Assembly (NCBI RefSeq): GCF_000735605.1 | Contig: NZ_JPKG01000020.1 | Coordinates: 1-64,000 of the forward strand | Direction: 5' to 3' | DNA: 64,000 nt | DNA from: Allobosea sp. LC85 | GTDB lineage: Bacteria > Pseudomonadota > Alphaproteobacteria > Rhizobiales > Beijerinckiaceae | Shown: piece after piece, positions 45,250-53,062 of the stretch | How the letters are laid out: each line of letters starts with the position of its first letter | How positions within the stretch are numbered: position 1 is the first letter of the stretch | Made by a program: the position numbers and the translations under genes | Notes under the pieces: model-generated | Databases searched by the model: none | What the model was told of the DNA's origin: nothing | The model's input: the letters and a program-made list of their open reading frames with translations, nothing else

Positions 45250-46248
45250 TTAGCGCTTGCGCTGGGCGTCGATGGCCGCGAGCACGCTGTCGAGATGCGC
45301 CTTGCCCCAGCGGCCCTCCATCGCGGTCGCCACGACCTTGGACTTGGCGGCGAAGGCGTCGCGGTCGACATCCTCGATGATTTTGGAGCGCCCGGATTTG
45401 CGGATGTCCTCGAGCATCGAGGCTTCGCGCTTCTGCTGGAGATAGGTGTTCATGGCCGACGCGCGGGCGGCTTCAGCGAACAGGACCTCGCGATGCTCGG
45501 GCTTCAGCCGGGCGAGGCTGTCCTTGTTGATGACGATCATGTTGTTCTGGAGCATGTGCCTCGTCATCGCGACATAGCCCTGCACCTCGTAGAACTTGCG
45601 CGAGTAGATCGTCGGTATCGGGTTTTCCTGGCCGTCGACGGTCTTCTGCTGGAGCGCGGTGTAGACCTCGCCAAAGGGGACCGGCGTCGGAGAGGCGCCA
45701 TAGGCCTTGATCATCTCGACCCAGACGGGGCTTTCCGGCACGCGGATCTTGAGCCCTTGCAGGTCTTCCGGCTTCTTCACCGCGCGGTCGAGCGTCGTCA
45801 TGTTGCGCCAGCCCCAGTACCAGATGCGGCTGACCGGGACGATGCTGTGCTTGTCGCGGAGCTCGTCGAAGATCGGGTCGAAGGCAGCAGAGCGAATGAT
45901 CGCCTCGGCCTCGGTCCAATCCTTCCAGAGGAAGGGCGCGCTTGGGATCTCGAGGGCGGGTACGAGCGCAGAGGCGGCTGCCATCGAGGGCGCGGAGATG
46001 TCGAGGGCGCCTTCCTTGACCTGCTTGAACAGGTCGATCTCCTTGCCGAGTTGCTCGGCCGGGAAGACCTTGATCGTGACGGCGCCGCCGGTCGATTTGT
46101 TCACCCGGTCGGCGAATTCCTGGAACAGTTCGCCGGCGATCTCAGCGGTGGTGTTCGCATGGCCGAAGCGCAGGGTCTGCGCCTGGGCGGTCGTTGCGAG
46201 AAAGCTGCCTGCGATCAGCGTCGCAGCGGCAAGGCGTCGTAGAAACAT
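45250..46248 (-). CDS. TRAP transporter solute-binding protein (DctP)
   Basis: A 332-aa periplasmic receptor. Signal peptide LRRLAAATLIAGSFLATTAQAQ. Family features are LRFGHANTTAEIAGELFQEFAD, VKIFPAEQLGKE (read IKVFPAEQLGKE), FLWKDWTEAEAI, the carboxylate-binding arginine in LQGLKIRVPESPVWVEMIKAYGASPTPVPFGEVYTALQQ (in parts) and DGQENPI. The conserved Arg supports an organic-acid or sugar-acid ligand. It follows the GntR regulator gene by 54 bp. Confidence 0.95.
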   Translation of the reverse strand: MFLRRLAAATLIAGSFLATTAQAQTLRFGHANTTAEIAGELFQEFADRVNKSTGGAVTIKVFPAEQLGKEIDLFKQVKEGALDISAPSMAAASALVPALEIPSAPFLWKDWTEAEAIIRSAAFDPIFDELRDKHSIVPVSRIWYWGWRNMTTLDRAVKKPEDLQGLKIRVPESPVWVEMIKAYGASPTPVPFGEVYTALQQKTVDGQENPIPTIYSRKFYEVQGYVAMTRHMLQNNMIVINKDSLARLKPEHREVLFAEAARASAMNTYLQQKREASMLEDIRKSGRSKIIEDVDRDAFAAKSKVVATAMEGRWGKAHLDSVLAAIDAQRKR

Positions 46249-46302
46249 CGTATCCTCCCGGACGTTATGGTGGTTCTTGAGCGGCTGCCTCTGACGGGCG
46301 GC

Positions 46303-46962
46303 CTATTTGATCAGCCTCTCATAGGAGCCCTCGAGATGCCGTCGCATCGCCTCGGCCGCAGCTTCGGGATCGCCGGTCTCGAGCGCATCGATGATGCGGA
46401 AATGCTCGGCATGGGTGATTCCGACATCCTGCTCGCGGCTGAGGTAGAGCCGTGAAATGTGCAGATGGAAGCGCAGGTCGTCATAGCTCTTCAGCGCGAC
46501 CTGATTGCCCGCCGCCATCAGGATGAGGCGGTGGAAACGGTCATCGGCTTCGGTGAAGGCACGGTGGCTGCGATACTCGCGGGACGGCGGATCGGCCGTC
46601 ATAACCGCGACCGCGTCACGTAGCGCTGCGATGACGTCGGCGCCTGGGCGCCGCCTGGCGGCCTCTGCCGCGGCCCAGGGCTCGATCACGCCGCGAAAGC
46701 TGTAGACGTCCTGATAATAACTGCGATCGGGCAGCGGAGCGGTCGCGAATCCGACGAAGGGGACGGCCGACACGAGCCCTTCCGCGACGAGCCGTGTCAG
46801 CGCCTCGCGGATCGGAGTCGAGCTGACCGCCAGCTCGCGCACCAGCCCATCGACATTGAGTTTTTCGCCCGGCGCATAGGCCTGATCGAGGATGCGTTCC
46901 TTGATCGCCTCATAGACCTGGTCGCCAAGGACGACCCGTTCGATCTTTCGCGCCCCGTTCAA
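46303..46962 (-). CDS. GntR family (FCD) regulator of the TRAP operon
   Basis: A 219-aa regulator. The N-terminal winged helix reads VYEAIKERILDQAYAPGEKLNVDGLVRELAVSSTPIREALTRLVAEGL (in parts). The C-terminal FCD helical domain has VYSFRGVIEPWAAAEAARR, the metal ligands seen as DDRFHRLILMAAGN, and TEHFRIIDAL-like THAEHFRIIDALETGDPEAAAEAMRRHLE. The TTG start at 46962 has AGGA nine bases upstream; no in-frame ATG is better. It is the first gene of the operon it probably controls (gntR-dctP-dctQ-dctM-enolase). Two palindromes lie in the divergent space to the right. Confidence 0.9.
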   Translation of the reverse strand: MNGARKIERVVLGDQVYEAIKERILDQAYAPGEKLNVDGLVRELAVSSTPIREALTRLVAEGLVSAVPFVGFATAPLPDRSYYQDVYSFRGVIEPWAAAEAARRRPGADVIAALRDAVAVMTADPPSREYRSHRAFTEADDRFHRLILMAAGNQVALKSYDDLRFHLHISRLYLSREQDVGITHAEHFRIIDALETGDPEAAAEAMRRHLEGSYERLIK

Positions 46963-46984
46963 TGCCTGATATCCTGCATCTTGG

Positions 46985-47029
46985 ATCGTGCACGATTTAG
47001 AGATGAACTTTCTTTGGAGTCAATCCAAA
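46985..47029. promoter_or_regulatory. Two candidate GntR operators
   Basis: The perfect 12-bp palindrome atcgtgcacgat (46985-46996) and the inverted repeat tttgga-gtcaa-tccaaa (47013-47029) lie just upstream of the GntR gene. A third ttggat sits at 46981-46986, overlapping the first. FCD-GntR proteins bind short palindromes of this size. Which one is used is not determinable here. Confidence 0.5.
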
Positions 47030-47186
47030 TCATCGGTGCGTCGTGACCTCCCTCAACACTGGCCGATGCGCGGACAATCCCAAAGTGCCGCAGACGAGTG
47101 CCGCGCCCGGCATCGATGGCTCTTGCAGAGCGGAAACGGGCAGCGAATAGTCACCGCCGACCGCTGCTCTGGAACGGGGGGCCATC

Positions 47187-48854
47187 GTGGCATTCATTGA
47201 ACAGCCGGTTGTTGCACTGTTCATTTCACTGGCCCTTGGCCATTTGATCGGAAAGATCAGAATTGGCCCTGTTCAGATCGGCGGTGTCTGCGGCACCCTC
47301 TTCGTCGCATTGGCGCTTGGGCAACTCGGCGTCACGATCAGCGCGGATCTGAAGAACACGGCGTTTGCACTGTTCATCTTCGCTCTCGGATTTACGGCTG
47401 GACCGCAGTTCTTCAACAACATCCGCGGCGGCTGGCGTTACGGAATCCTGTCCTTCGTCGAGGTCGGGACAGTCCTGCTGCTGCTTGTGGCGGCCATCGT
47501 CCTGTTCCGGCTGGACCCCGGCACCACCTCCGGGCTCTTCGCCGGCTCGGCCACGGAATCGGCTGTCCTGGGGACGGCTTCGGAGGCGATCGCCCGGCTG
47601 GCCCTGCCGGCGGCCGAGGTGGCGCGGCTGCAGTCCAACATGGCGACGGCCTACAGCGTGACCTATCTCTTCGGTCTTGTGGCGATCGTCGTCTTCACGA
47701 CGCAGATCGGGCCACGGCTGCTGCGGATCGACCTGCGCGAGGAAGCCGCGGCGCTTGCAAAGCAACTGGGAGCCGAAGACGACGCCGGCAAGGAGAACGG
47801 CGTGCCCGAGATCGTCTCGCGCGCCTTCCATGCCGGGCCCATTGTGGGAAGCAGCGTCGGCGCTTTCGAAAACAGCGTCAACGGCGTGGTGACCATCGAG
47901 CAGGTCGGCCGTGGCGCAGGCTTCACCAAGGCAACCACGGACATGGTGCTGGAGGCCGACGATGTTGTTCTCGTGATCGGTCGCCGCCGCGCCATCATCG
48001 CCATCAGCGAAAAACTGGGTGCCGAAGTGCCGATGCCGGCAGGCGACAACGTACCGCTCGTCGAACGCGAAGTCGTGCTGGTGCGCAGCGAGGTCGCCGG
48101 GCGCCGGATTCGGGATCTTCGTCGGCTGGCGAGTGCGGAACAGCGGCGCGGCGTCTTCATCTCACGCATCAGGCGGCTTGGGCATGTCGTTCCCGCCTTG
48201 CCCGGCACGGTTCTCGAGCAGGGCGACGTCCTGACGCTCTACGGTTCCGAGGATGCGATCACACGGGCGGCCCCGGAGCTGGGTCACTTGCTTCCGGCGA
48301 CCTCGAGCACCGACTTCGTGATGCTCGGGCTGGGAGTGGTCGCCGGTCTTCTGCTGGGAGAGCTGAGCGTCAGGTTCGGTGCCCTGAACCTGACGCTGGG
48401 GACCGGTGGCGGAGCGCTCGTCTCGGGCCTGGTCTTCGGCTGGCTCCACATGCATCGTCCGCGCTATGGCGCGATACCGCTGCATGCTGCGGAGTTCATG
48501 AAGGACTTCGGCCTGGCGGCCTTCATCGCTGCAATCGGTCTGTCGGTCGGCCCCGATGCCTTCGCGCTGCTCAAACAGTACGGGCTGGTGCTGCCGGTTC
48601 TGGCGATTCTCGTCTCCGCGCTGCCGGCCCTGGCTTCACTCTATATCGGGCACCACCTGCTGAAGATCGAGGCTCCGATCCTGCTCGGAGCCATCGCCGG
48701 CCAGCATTGCAGCACCCCGTCGATCAGCGCATTGGTCTCTCTCGCGGGCAATTCGACGCCGGTGATCGGCTACACCGTGACCTATGCGATCTCGAACGTC
48801 CTGCTGCCGCTGATGGGCCCGGTCGTGGTTGGCATGGTCGGGCTGATGAGTTGA
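47187..48854 (+). CDS. AspT/YidE-type membrane transporter with TrkA-C domains
   Basis: A 555-aa membrane protein of the aspartate:alanine exchanger (AAEX) type. Two membrane halves share the YidE/YbjL duplication pattern: ALGHLIGKIRIGPVQIGGVCGTLFVALALGQLG and FALFIFALGFTAGPQFF in the first; GLLLGELSVRFGALNLTLGTGGGALVSGLVFGW and AAFIAAIGLSVGPDAF in the second. Between them are two TrkA-C/RCK-C-like cytoplasmic domains (VVTIEQVGRGAGFTKATTDMVLEADDVVLVIG; RRGVFISRIRRLGHVVPALPGTVLEQGDVLTLYGS). The C-terminus has GAIAGQHCSTPSISALVSLAGNSTPVIGYTVTYAISNVLL. GTG 47187 is used. The substrate may be a dicarboxylate or amino acid. It diverges from the GntR gene and could be co-regulated. Confidence 0.9.
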   Translation: MAFIEQPVVALFISLALGHLIGKIRIGPVQIGGVCGTLFVALALGQLGVTISADLKNTAFALFIFALGFTAGPQFFNNIRGGWRYGILSFVEVGTVLLLLVAAIVLFRLDPGTTSGLFAGSATESAVLGTASEAIARLALPAAEVARLQSNMATAYSVTYLFGLVAIVVFTTQIGPRLLRIDLREEAAALAKQLGAEDDAGKENGVPEIVSRAFHAGPIVGSSVGAFENSVNGVVTIEQVGRGAGFTKATTDMVLEADDVVLVIGRRRAIIAISEKLGAEVPMPAGDNVPLVEREVVLVRSEVAGRRIRDLRRLASAEQRRGVFISRIRRLGHVVPALPGTVLEQGDVLTLYGSEDAITRAAPELGHLLPATSSTDFVMLGLGVVAGLLLGELSVRFGALNLTLGTGGGALVSGLVFGWLHMHRPRYGAIPLHAAEFMKDFGLAAFIAAIGLSVGPDAFALLKQYGLVLPVLAILVSALPALASLYIGHHLLKIEAPILLGAIAGQHCSTPSISALVSLAGNSTPVIGYTVTYAISNVLLPLMGPVVVGMVGLMS

Positions 48855-49037
48855 AATGTGTTGGTCGACCGATGAGATCCGTCGCAGAGAGTGCCAGTCA
48901 ATCGGGGCGTGACGGAGCCTGCGGCGTCGAAGCCGAGTAGTCTAAGAGAGGGCGTTGTGACTAGGTCCCGCCAGGGCCGGGTCGACGGCTGCATGCAGGT
49001 CGCAACGCACCGGTCCTTGCCTCGACGACAGGTTGCA
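48855..49037. other. Non-coding region upstream of csp copy 2
   Basis: No gene is supported in these 180 bases. Short frames exist on both strands but without ribosome sites or family features. The AspT-type gene upstream has no clear hairpin terminator here. Confidence 0.35.
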
Positions 49038-49068
49038 TTGACAAATTGGTCACAATCACCCATATAGG
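49038..49068 (+). promoter_or_regulatory. Strong promoter of the cold-shock gene
   Basis: TTGACA (49038-49043) and CATATA (49061-49066) are 17 bp apart. The predicted start near 49073 gives a leader of about 130 nt, typical of cold-shock mRNAs whose leader folds according to temperature. Confidence 0.65.
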
Positions 49069-49202
49069 GGCATCGATCTTAGGCCGAATGAATTGGCCCC
49101 CGCGCTGATTGGCGCGCTAGCTGACGAACTTCCCGCTCAAAATCGAACACCGTGTGAGGCGTCGTCTCACGCGTATTAATGCCTTGCGAGAAGGAATTCG
49201 TT

Positions 49203-49412
49203 ATGGCCACCGGCACAGTTAAATGGTTCAATTCGACTAAGGGTTTCGGCTTCATTCAGCCAGATGATGGCGGCCAGGATGCATTCGTCCACATCAGCGC
49301 TGTCGAGCGTGCTGGACTGCGCGAGCTCCGCGAAGGTCAGAAGATCACCTTCGAGCTCGTCCAGGACAAGCGCTCTGGCAAGATGTCTGCGGACAATCTT
49401 CGGGCCGAGTGA
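49203..49412 (+). CDS. Cold-shock protein (CspA family), copy 2
   Basis: A 69-aa cold-shock-domain RNA chaperone with [22 protein letters not shown] and [23 protein letters not shown]1 (KGFGFIQ) and RNP2 (AFVHIS) are intact. ATG 49203 follows AGAAGGAATTCGTT; an in-frame start at 49179 is less likely. A strong promoter and long leader lie upstream. rpsU follows 146 bp downstream past a terminator, the csp-rpsU order known in many alphaproteobacteria. Confidence 0.96.
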   Translation: MATGTVKWFNSTKGFGFIQPDDGGQDAFVHISAVERAGLRELREGQKITFELVQDKRSGKMSADNLRAE

Positions 49413-49509
49413 GCCTCATGACCGTGCAGACGTAGCATTCCGAATCGAGCGGCGACCACGGAAGTACTGGCGCCCCCTTTCAGGACGATACGCAGCACGG
49501 TTGGACGAA

Positions 49510-49540
49510 GGGTCGGGATTTACCCGGCCCTTTTTTCTTT
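49510..49540 (+). terminator. Intrinsic terminator between csp copy 2 and rpsU
   Basis: Stem gggtcggg-attta-cccggccc (one G-T wobble) is followed by ttttttcttttc. As it ends about 20 bases before the rpsU start, rpsU expression either relies on read-through or on another signal. Confidence 0.85.
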
Positions 49541-49558
49541 TCTAAAAGGAGCCCCGAA

Positions 49559-49822
49559 ATGCAGGTTCTCGTTCGCGACAACAATGTCGACCAGGCGCTG
49601 CGCGTCCTGAAGAAGAAGATGCAGCGCGAAGGCGTCTTTCGCGAGATGAAGCGGCGTGCGGCGTATGAGAAGCCGTCCGAGAAGCGAGTTCGCGAGAAGG
49701 CTGACGCCATTCGGCGCGCACGCAAGCTGGCTCGCAAGCAGGCTCAGCGCGAAGGACTGATCGCTGCGCCAAAGCCCAAGGCAAAGCCCGCTCGTCCGCC
49801 GCGCCTTGCGCCCGCTGCCTGA
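49559..49822 (+). CDS. rpsU: 30S ribosomal protein S21 (bS21)
   Basis: An 87-aa basic protein of the small ribosomal subunit. Family pattern: [45 protein letters not shown] (in parts), then an alphaproteobacterial C-terminal extension rich in Arg, Lys, Ala and Pro. AAAAGGAG precedes ATG 49559. It lies immediately after an intrinsic terminator that follows the cold-shock gene, so its expression may depend on cold-stimulated read-through. Confidence 0.95.
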   Translation: MQVLVRDNNVDQALRVLKKKMQREGVFREMKRRAAYEKPSEKRVREKADAIRRARKLARKQAQREGLIAAPKPKAKPARPPRLAPAA

Positions 49823-49960
49823 GTTGAGGCGAGGCTAGACGCCGACCGGGCGCGCAAGATTCCGCTTGAGGCGGTCCAGTATGCCTGGATGCGCGCCGCC
49901 GGCAGGACGCGTCACTGTGAGAGCCGCCGATAGGCGGCAATCGTACGGGAGTAGACTGTC

Positions 49961-50215
49961 ATGTCGACCAAAGGACTCTCTGCCGACGAAGCCAAACGCC
50001 GCGCACAGGCGAATCTGGAGAAGGCCGAGCAAAAGCGGCAGGAAGCCCAGCGTGGGCTGGACGCGCAGCGCGCCGCACAGGTTGCTGTCACGGAGAAGAC
50101 CGCGCGCTTGCGCGCGCTGCGTCTGGCGAAGGAAGCTGCCGACGCAGAGGCCGCCGCTATTGCCGAGGCTGCGCGGCCCAAGACGGTCGCGTCCAAGCGC
50201 ACAAAGCGGGCCTGA
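49961..50215 (+). CDS. Small charged helical protein downstream of rpsU
   Basis: An 84-aa protein, very rich in Ala, Lys, Arg, Glu and Gln: STKGLSADEAKRRAQANLEKAEQKRQEAQ, then TARLRALRLAKEAADAEAAAIAEA and a basic tail (RPKTVASKRTKRA). It is probably one long helix or coiled coil. ATG 49961 has GGGAG upstream. Similar small proteins are found in Rhizobiales, but I know of no function. The basic tail and position after csp-rpsU would suit a nucleic-acid or ribosome-associated factor, which is speculation. Confidence 0.7.
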   Translation: MSTKGLSADEAKRRAQANLEKAEQKRQEAQRGLDAQRAAQVAVTEKTARLRALRLAKEAADAEAAAIAEAARPKTVASKRTKRA

Positions 50216-50288
50216 CGCCGCCGGCTTGCGCCCTGCGCTTTTGCCGTCCTGGAATGACGTCCCGCGCCCCCGGGGGCAGGCAACGAAA

Positions 50289-50386
50289 GCATCGGCCCGA
50301 AAAGCGGATTGCGGTTTTCGCGAGAGCCGATGCAAACACTGAAGATCAGATCATCGGGCCGGATACGAGATCCGGTCCGATGATCT
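50289..50386 (+). repeat. Dispersed two-hairpin intergenic repeat, copy 4
   Basis: Same two-part structure as copies 1-3: gcatcggcccgaaaagcgg...cgagagccgatgc, then a palindrome with arms gatcatcgggccggat and atccggtccgatgatc (50349-50386). Its right end overlaps the stop codon of the efflux-pump gene by two bases. One base differs from the others in the loop (agcgg for agtgg). Confidence 0.85.
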
Positions 50387-51623
50387 ATTTGCGTCCCGGC
50401 GCTGGATGGAAGAGCCGTCCCTTTTCAACCACCAGGACCACTGCCAGGGCCATGAGCCCACAGAGCGAGAAGCCGAGCGTCAGCGGCACAACCGTTCCGT
50501 TGAAATGCTGGCCGACATAGAATCCGAGCAGCGCCCCGCCGACCGTGGTGATGAAGCCCTGGACGGAGGAGGCTGTGCCGGCGACATGGCCGAGCGGATC
50601 CATCGCCATCGCCCCGAAATTCGGTGCCAGCAGACCAAAACAGAACATCGTCCCGCCCTGCATGATGGCGAAGAGCCAGAGCGATTCCTTGCCGGCAAGG
50701 GCCAGGGCCGCGTGCAGGCTGGTCAGCGTGATATAGCCGAGCAGCGCACCATGTGAGACCCGGCGCATGCCGAGCCGCCCGACGATGTGCGAATTCAGCA
50801 GCGAGGCGATGGCCATGCAGGCGGCGATCAGGGCGAAAATAGGGGTGAACCATTCCGGCGCCCGGAAGACATCGACAAAAACCTGCTGTGCCGAGTTGAT
50901 GAAGCCGAACAGCCCGCCGAGAACGAAGGTCATTGCCAGCATGTAGCCGACGCCGATGCGCGAGGTCAGCACCGTGCGGAAGGCGGAGACGATGCTGGCG
51001 AACTTGATCGGCGTGCGGTCCTCCTCATGCAGTGTCTCGGGCAGGCGCATTGCAGTCCAGAGCATCACCGTGGCGCCGAAGGCGGTCAGGACGCCGAAGA
51101 TCCAGCGCCAGGGCGCGACCCAGAGGATCGCCTGGCCGATCGAGGGCGCCAGAATCGGCACCGCCAGGAAGACGATCAGCGCCAGCGACATGACGCGGGC
51201 CATGTCGCGGCCGGAATAGCAGTCACGTACGATCGAAACGGCGAGCACCCGCGTCGCGGCTGCGCCGACGCCCTGCAGCACACGCGCTGCCATCATGATC
51301 TCGAAGGAACCGGAGAAGGCGGCGAACACGCTGGCGACGACATAGATGCTGAGGCCGGTCAGCAGCACAGGCCGGCGGCCGAAGCGGTCGGAGAGCGTAC
51401 CGTAGATGATCTGGGCCACACCAAAGCCAAGCAGATAGCTCGTGACGATCCACTGCCGGTCGTTCGGCTCGGCAATGCCGAGCGTCTCGCCCATCTGGGG
51501 CAGGGCCGGCAGCATGGCGTCGATCGCAAGCGCGTTCGTCGCCATCAGTGCGGCCATCATCGCCACGAAGGGATAGAAACCCATGCCGTGGCGCGGCCGG
51601 GCAATGTCGATTGTGTCGGTCAT
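50385..51623 (-). CDS. Bcr/CflA family multidrug efflux MFS transporter
   Basis: A 412-aa 12-span major-facilitator pump. Motif A is GTLSDRFGRRPVLLTGLSIYV. Bcr/CflA markers are ATNALAIDAMLPALPQMGETLG, DRQWIVTSYLLGFGVAQIIYG, RVLQGVGAAATRVLAVSIVRDCYSGRDMARVMS (in parts) and FLAVPILAPSIGQAIL. Substrates in other bacteria include bicyclomycin, chloramphenicol and sulfonamides; here unknown. It stands alone. A dispersed repeat abuts its stop codon, and a GC hairpin lies upstream towards the GST gene. Confidence 0.93.
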   Translation of the reverse strand: MTDTIDIARPRHGMGFYPFVAMMAALMATNALAIDAMLPALPQMGETLGIAEPNDRQWIVTSYLLGFGVAQIIYGTLSDRFGRRPVLLTGLSIYVVASVFAAFSGSFEIMMAARVLQGVGAAATRVLAVSIVRDCYSGRDMARVMSLALIVFLAVPILAPSIGQAILWVAPWRWIFGVLTAFGATVMLWTAMRLPETLHEEDRTPIKFASIVSAFRTVLTSRIGVGYMLAMTFVLGGLFGFINSAQQVFVDVFRAPEWFTPIFALIAACMAIASLLNSHIVGRLGMRRVSHGALLGYITLTSLHAALALAGKESLWLFAIMQGGTMFCFGLLAPNFGAMAMDPLGHVAGTASSVQGFITTVGGALLGFYVGQHFNGTVVPLTLGFSLCGLMALAVVLVVEKGRLFHPAPGRK

Positions 51624-51733
51624 CTCAGCCTGCTGCCGGGGAACGGCCCGGGTCGTCCCGTCTCGCAGACGGGAACGGCCAGCGAGATAGCTGGCCGGTT
51701 TGCGCAGGATTAGGCGATGCGCAGCAGCACAAC

Positions 51734-51754
51734 AACCCGGCCGGAGGCCGGGTT
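51734..51754 (-). terminator. Hairpin after the glutathione transferase gene
   Basis: Stem aacccggcc-gga-ggccgggtt lies 28 bp past the end of the leftward GST gene and before the efflux gene. The T-run is weak. Confidence 0.6.
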
Positions 51755-51781
51755 TGGCATGCGCTCAGCGTGGAGCGACGC

Positions 51782-52420
51782 CTATACCGCCGCCGGCTGC
51801 TGCTCCGGCATCAGCGCATTGTCGATCTCATTGGCGCGGATCGCTGCCGGGCGGGCCTGCAGTCGCTTGGCATAGGCCTCGAAGGCCGGCCGCCGTTCCA
51901 TCGTGCCGAATTGCAAGCCCCAGCCGATCTGCGCGCCGAGATAGACGTCAGCCGCGCTGAACCGGTCGCCGACCAGATACTCATCCTGCGATACCGCTTT
52001 CTCCAACGTGTCCATGACATCGGCGAAGCAGCCATAGCCGACCCAGCCGGCCTTCTCCGGCGGAACCTCGACACCGAGCGTCTTGTTGGTCACCGCAGCC
52101 TCGGTCGGGCCCGCGCCGAAGAAGAGCCAGCGGTAATAGGGACCGCGCTCCTTGCTGCCCGGCGCAGGCGCAAGCCCCGCCTGTGGAAAGGCGTCCGCGA
52201 GATAGGCGCAGATCGCGGCGCATTCGGTGACGATCATTTCGCCATGCTTCAGGGCCGGCACCTTGCCCATCGGGTTGAGCGCCTTGTACTCGGCCGCCTT
52301 CATCGGCGGGCCGAAGCCGACCACCTCGGTGCGATAGGGCTGGCCGACCTCCTCCAGCATCCAGCGCACGATCCGGCCGCGTGACATCGGATTGGTGTAG
52401 AAGACGAGTTCATCGCTCAT
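51782..52420 (-). CDS. Glutathione S-transferase family protein
   Basis: A 212-aa enzyme. The thioredoxin-fold N-domain has LVFYTNPMSRGRIVRWMLEEVG with the active Ser or Thr region, KALNPMGKVPALKHGEMIVTECAAICAYLADAF (cis-Pro in KVPAL, glutathione-binding TE-S-like motif). The all-helical C-domain follows with YLVGDRFSAADVYLGAQIGWG, the usual N-capping motif. The start lies near AAGGAGGAACGCGGC. It is transcribed away from the SpoIIAA-like gene. Substrate unknown; detoxification is the usual role. Confidence 0.93.
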   Translation of the reverse strand: MSDELVFYTNPMSRGRIVRWMLEEVGQPYRTEVVGFGPPMKAAEYKALNPMGKVPALKHGEMIVTECAAICAYLADAFPQAGLAPAPGSKERGPYYRWLFFGAGPTEAAVTNKTLGVEVPPEKAGWVGYGCFADVMDTLEKAVSQDEYLVGDRFSAADVYLGAQIGWGLQFGTMERRPAFEAYAKRLQARPAAIRANEIDNALMPEQQPAAV

Positions 52421-52531
52421 GCCGCGTTCCTCCTTTGGCGCGCGAGACTAACCCTGACGCGTGACCGTGCAATGGCAGCAGCCGAACTTCGGCCCAACTC
52501 CCGCGTTGGCTGAAGCGAAAGGATGGCGCTC

Positions 52532-52918
52532 ATGTTGGAAATCCTCGCTGCGCCCGACCATGTCGCGGCCTATCGCCTCTCCGGCACGCTGACCGTGGAC
52601 GATTATGACAGCCTGATCGCCGATATCGAGGCGCGGCTGGCGCGGCACGAGAAGATCGGCATTCTTGCCGACCTGACCGGCTTTCACGACATCACGCTCC
52701 GGGCGGGCGCCAGGGATCTGCGCTACGGCTTCAGCAAGATGTTCGAGCTAAGGCGCTTTCCGCGTGAGGCCCTGATCAGCGACAAGGGCTGGATCGAAAC
52801 GCTGGTGGCGATCGCCAATCCAATCATTCCGTTCGTCGAAATCCGCTGCTTCAAGCCGATCGAGTACGAGGCGGCGCTGATCTGGGTCAGCGAGATAGAA
52901 GGCGGGCCGGAGGCATAG
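52532..52918 (+). CDS. SpoIIAA-like STAS-fold protein
   Basis: A 128-aa cytoplasmic protein of the SpoIIAA-like family (PF11964-type, related to STAS domains). Pattern: MLEILAAPDHVAAYRLSGTLTVDDYDSLI (in parts), KIGILADLTGFHDITLRAGARDLRYGFSKMFE and REALISDKGWIETLVAIANPIIPFVEIRCF. There is no conserved phosphorylatable Ser of true SpoIIAA. ATG 52532 has AAAGG nine bases upstream; ATG 52523 is in frame. Its role is not established; members have been linked to lipid or anion binding. It is divergent from the GST gene. Confidence 0.8.
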   Translation: MLEILAAPDHVAAYRLSGTLTVDDYDSLIADIEARLARHEKIGILADLTGFHDITLRAGARDLRYGFSKMFELRRFPREALISDKGWIETLVAIANPIIPFVEIRCFKPIEYEAALIWVSEIEGGPEA

Positions 52919-53062
52919 ATTGCTTTTGCAGGGAGCGCGTTGCCCTGACTGACCGTGCGCCCGTCCGGTAGCTGACAGCGCGCGTCTGTGGTGCGTGTCT
53001 GCGGCCTGTCATTCTTCCCCAGCGGTGCTATGCGAGGGGCTCTGGTCGACGGAGGAACTCAC

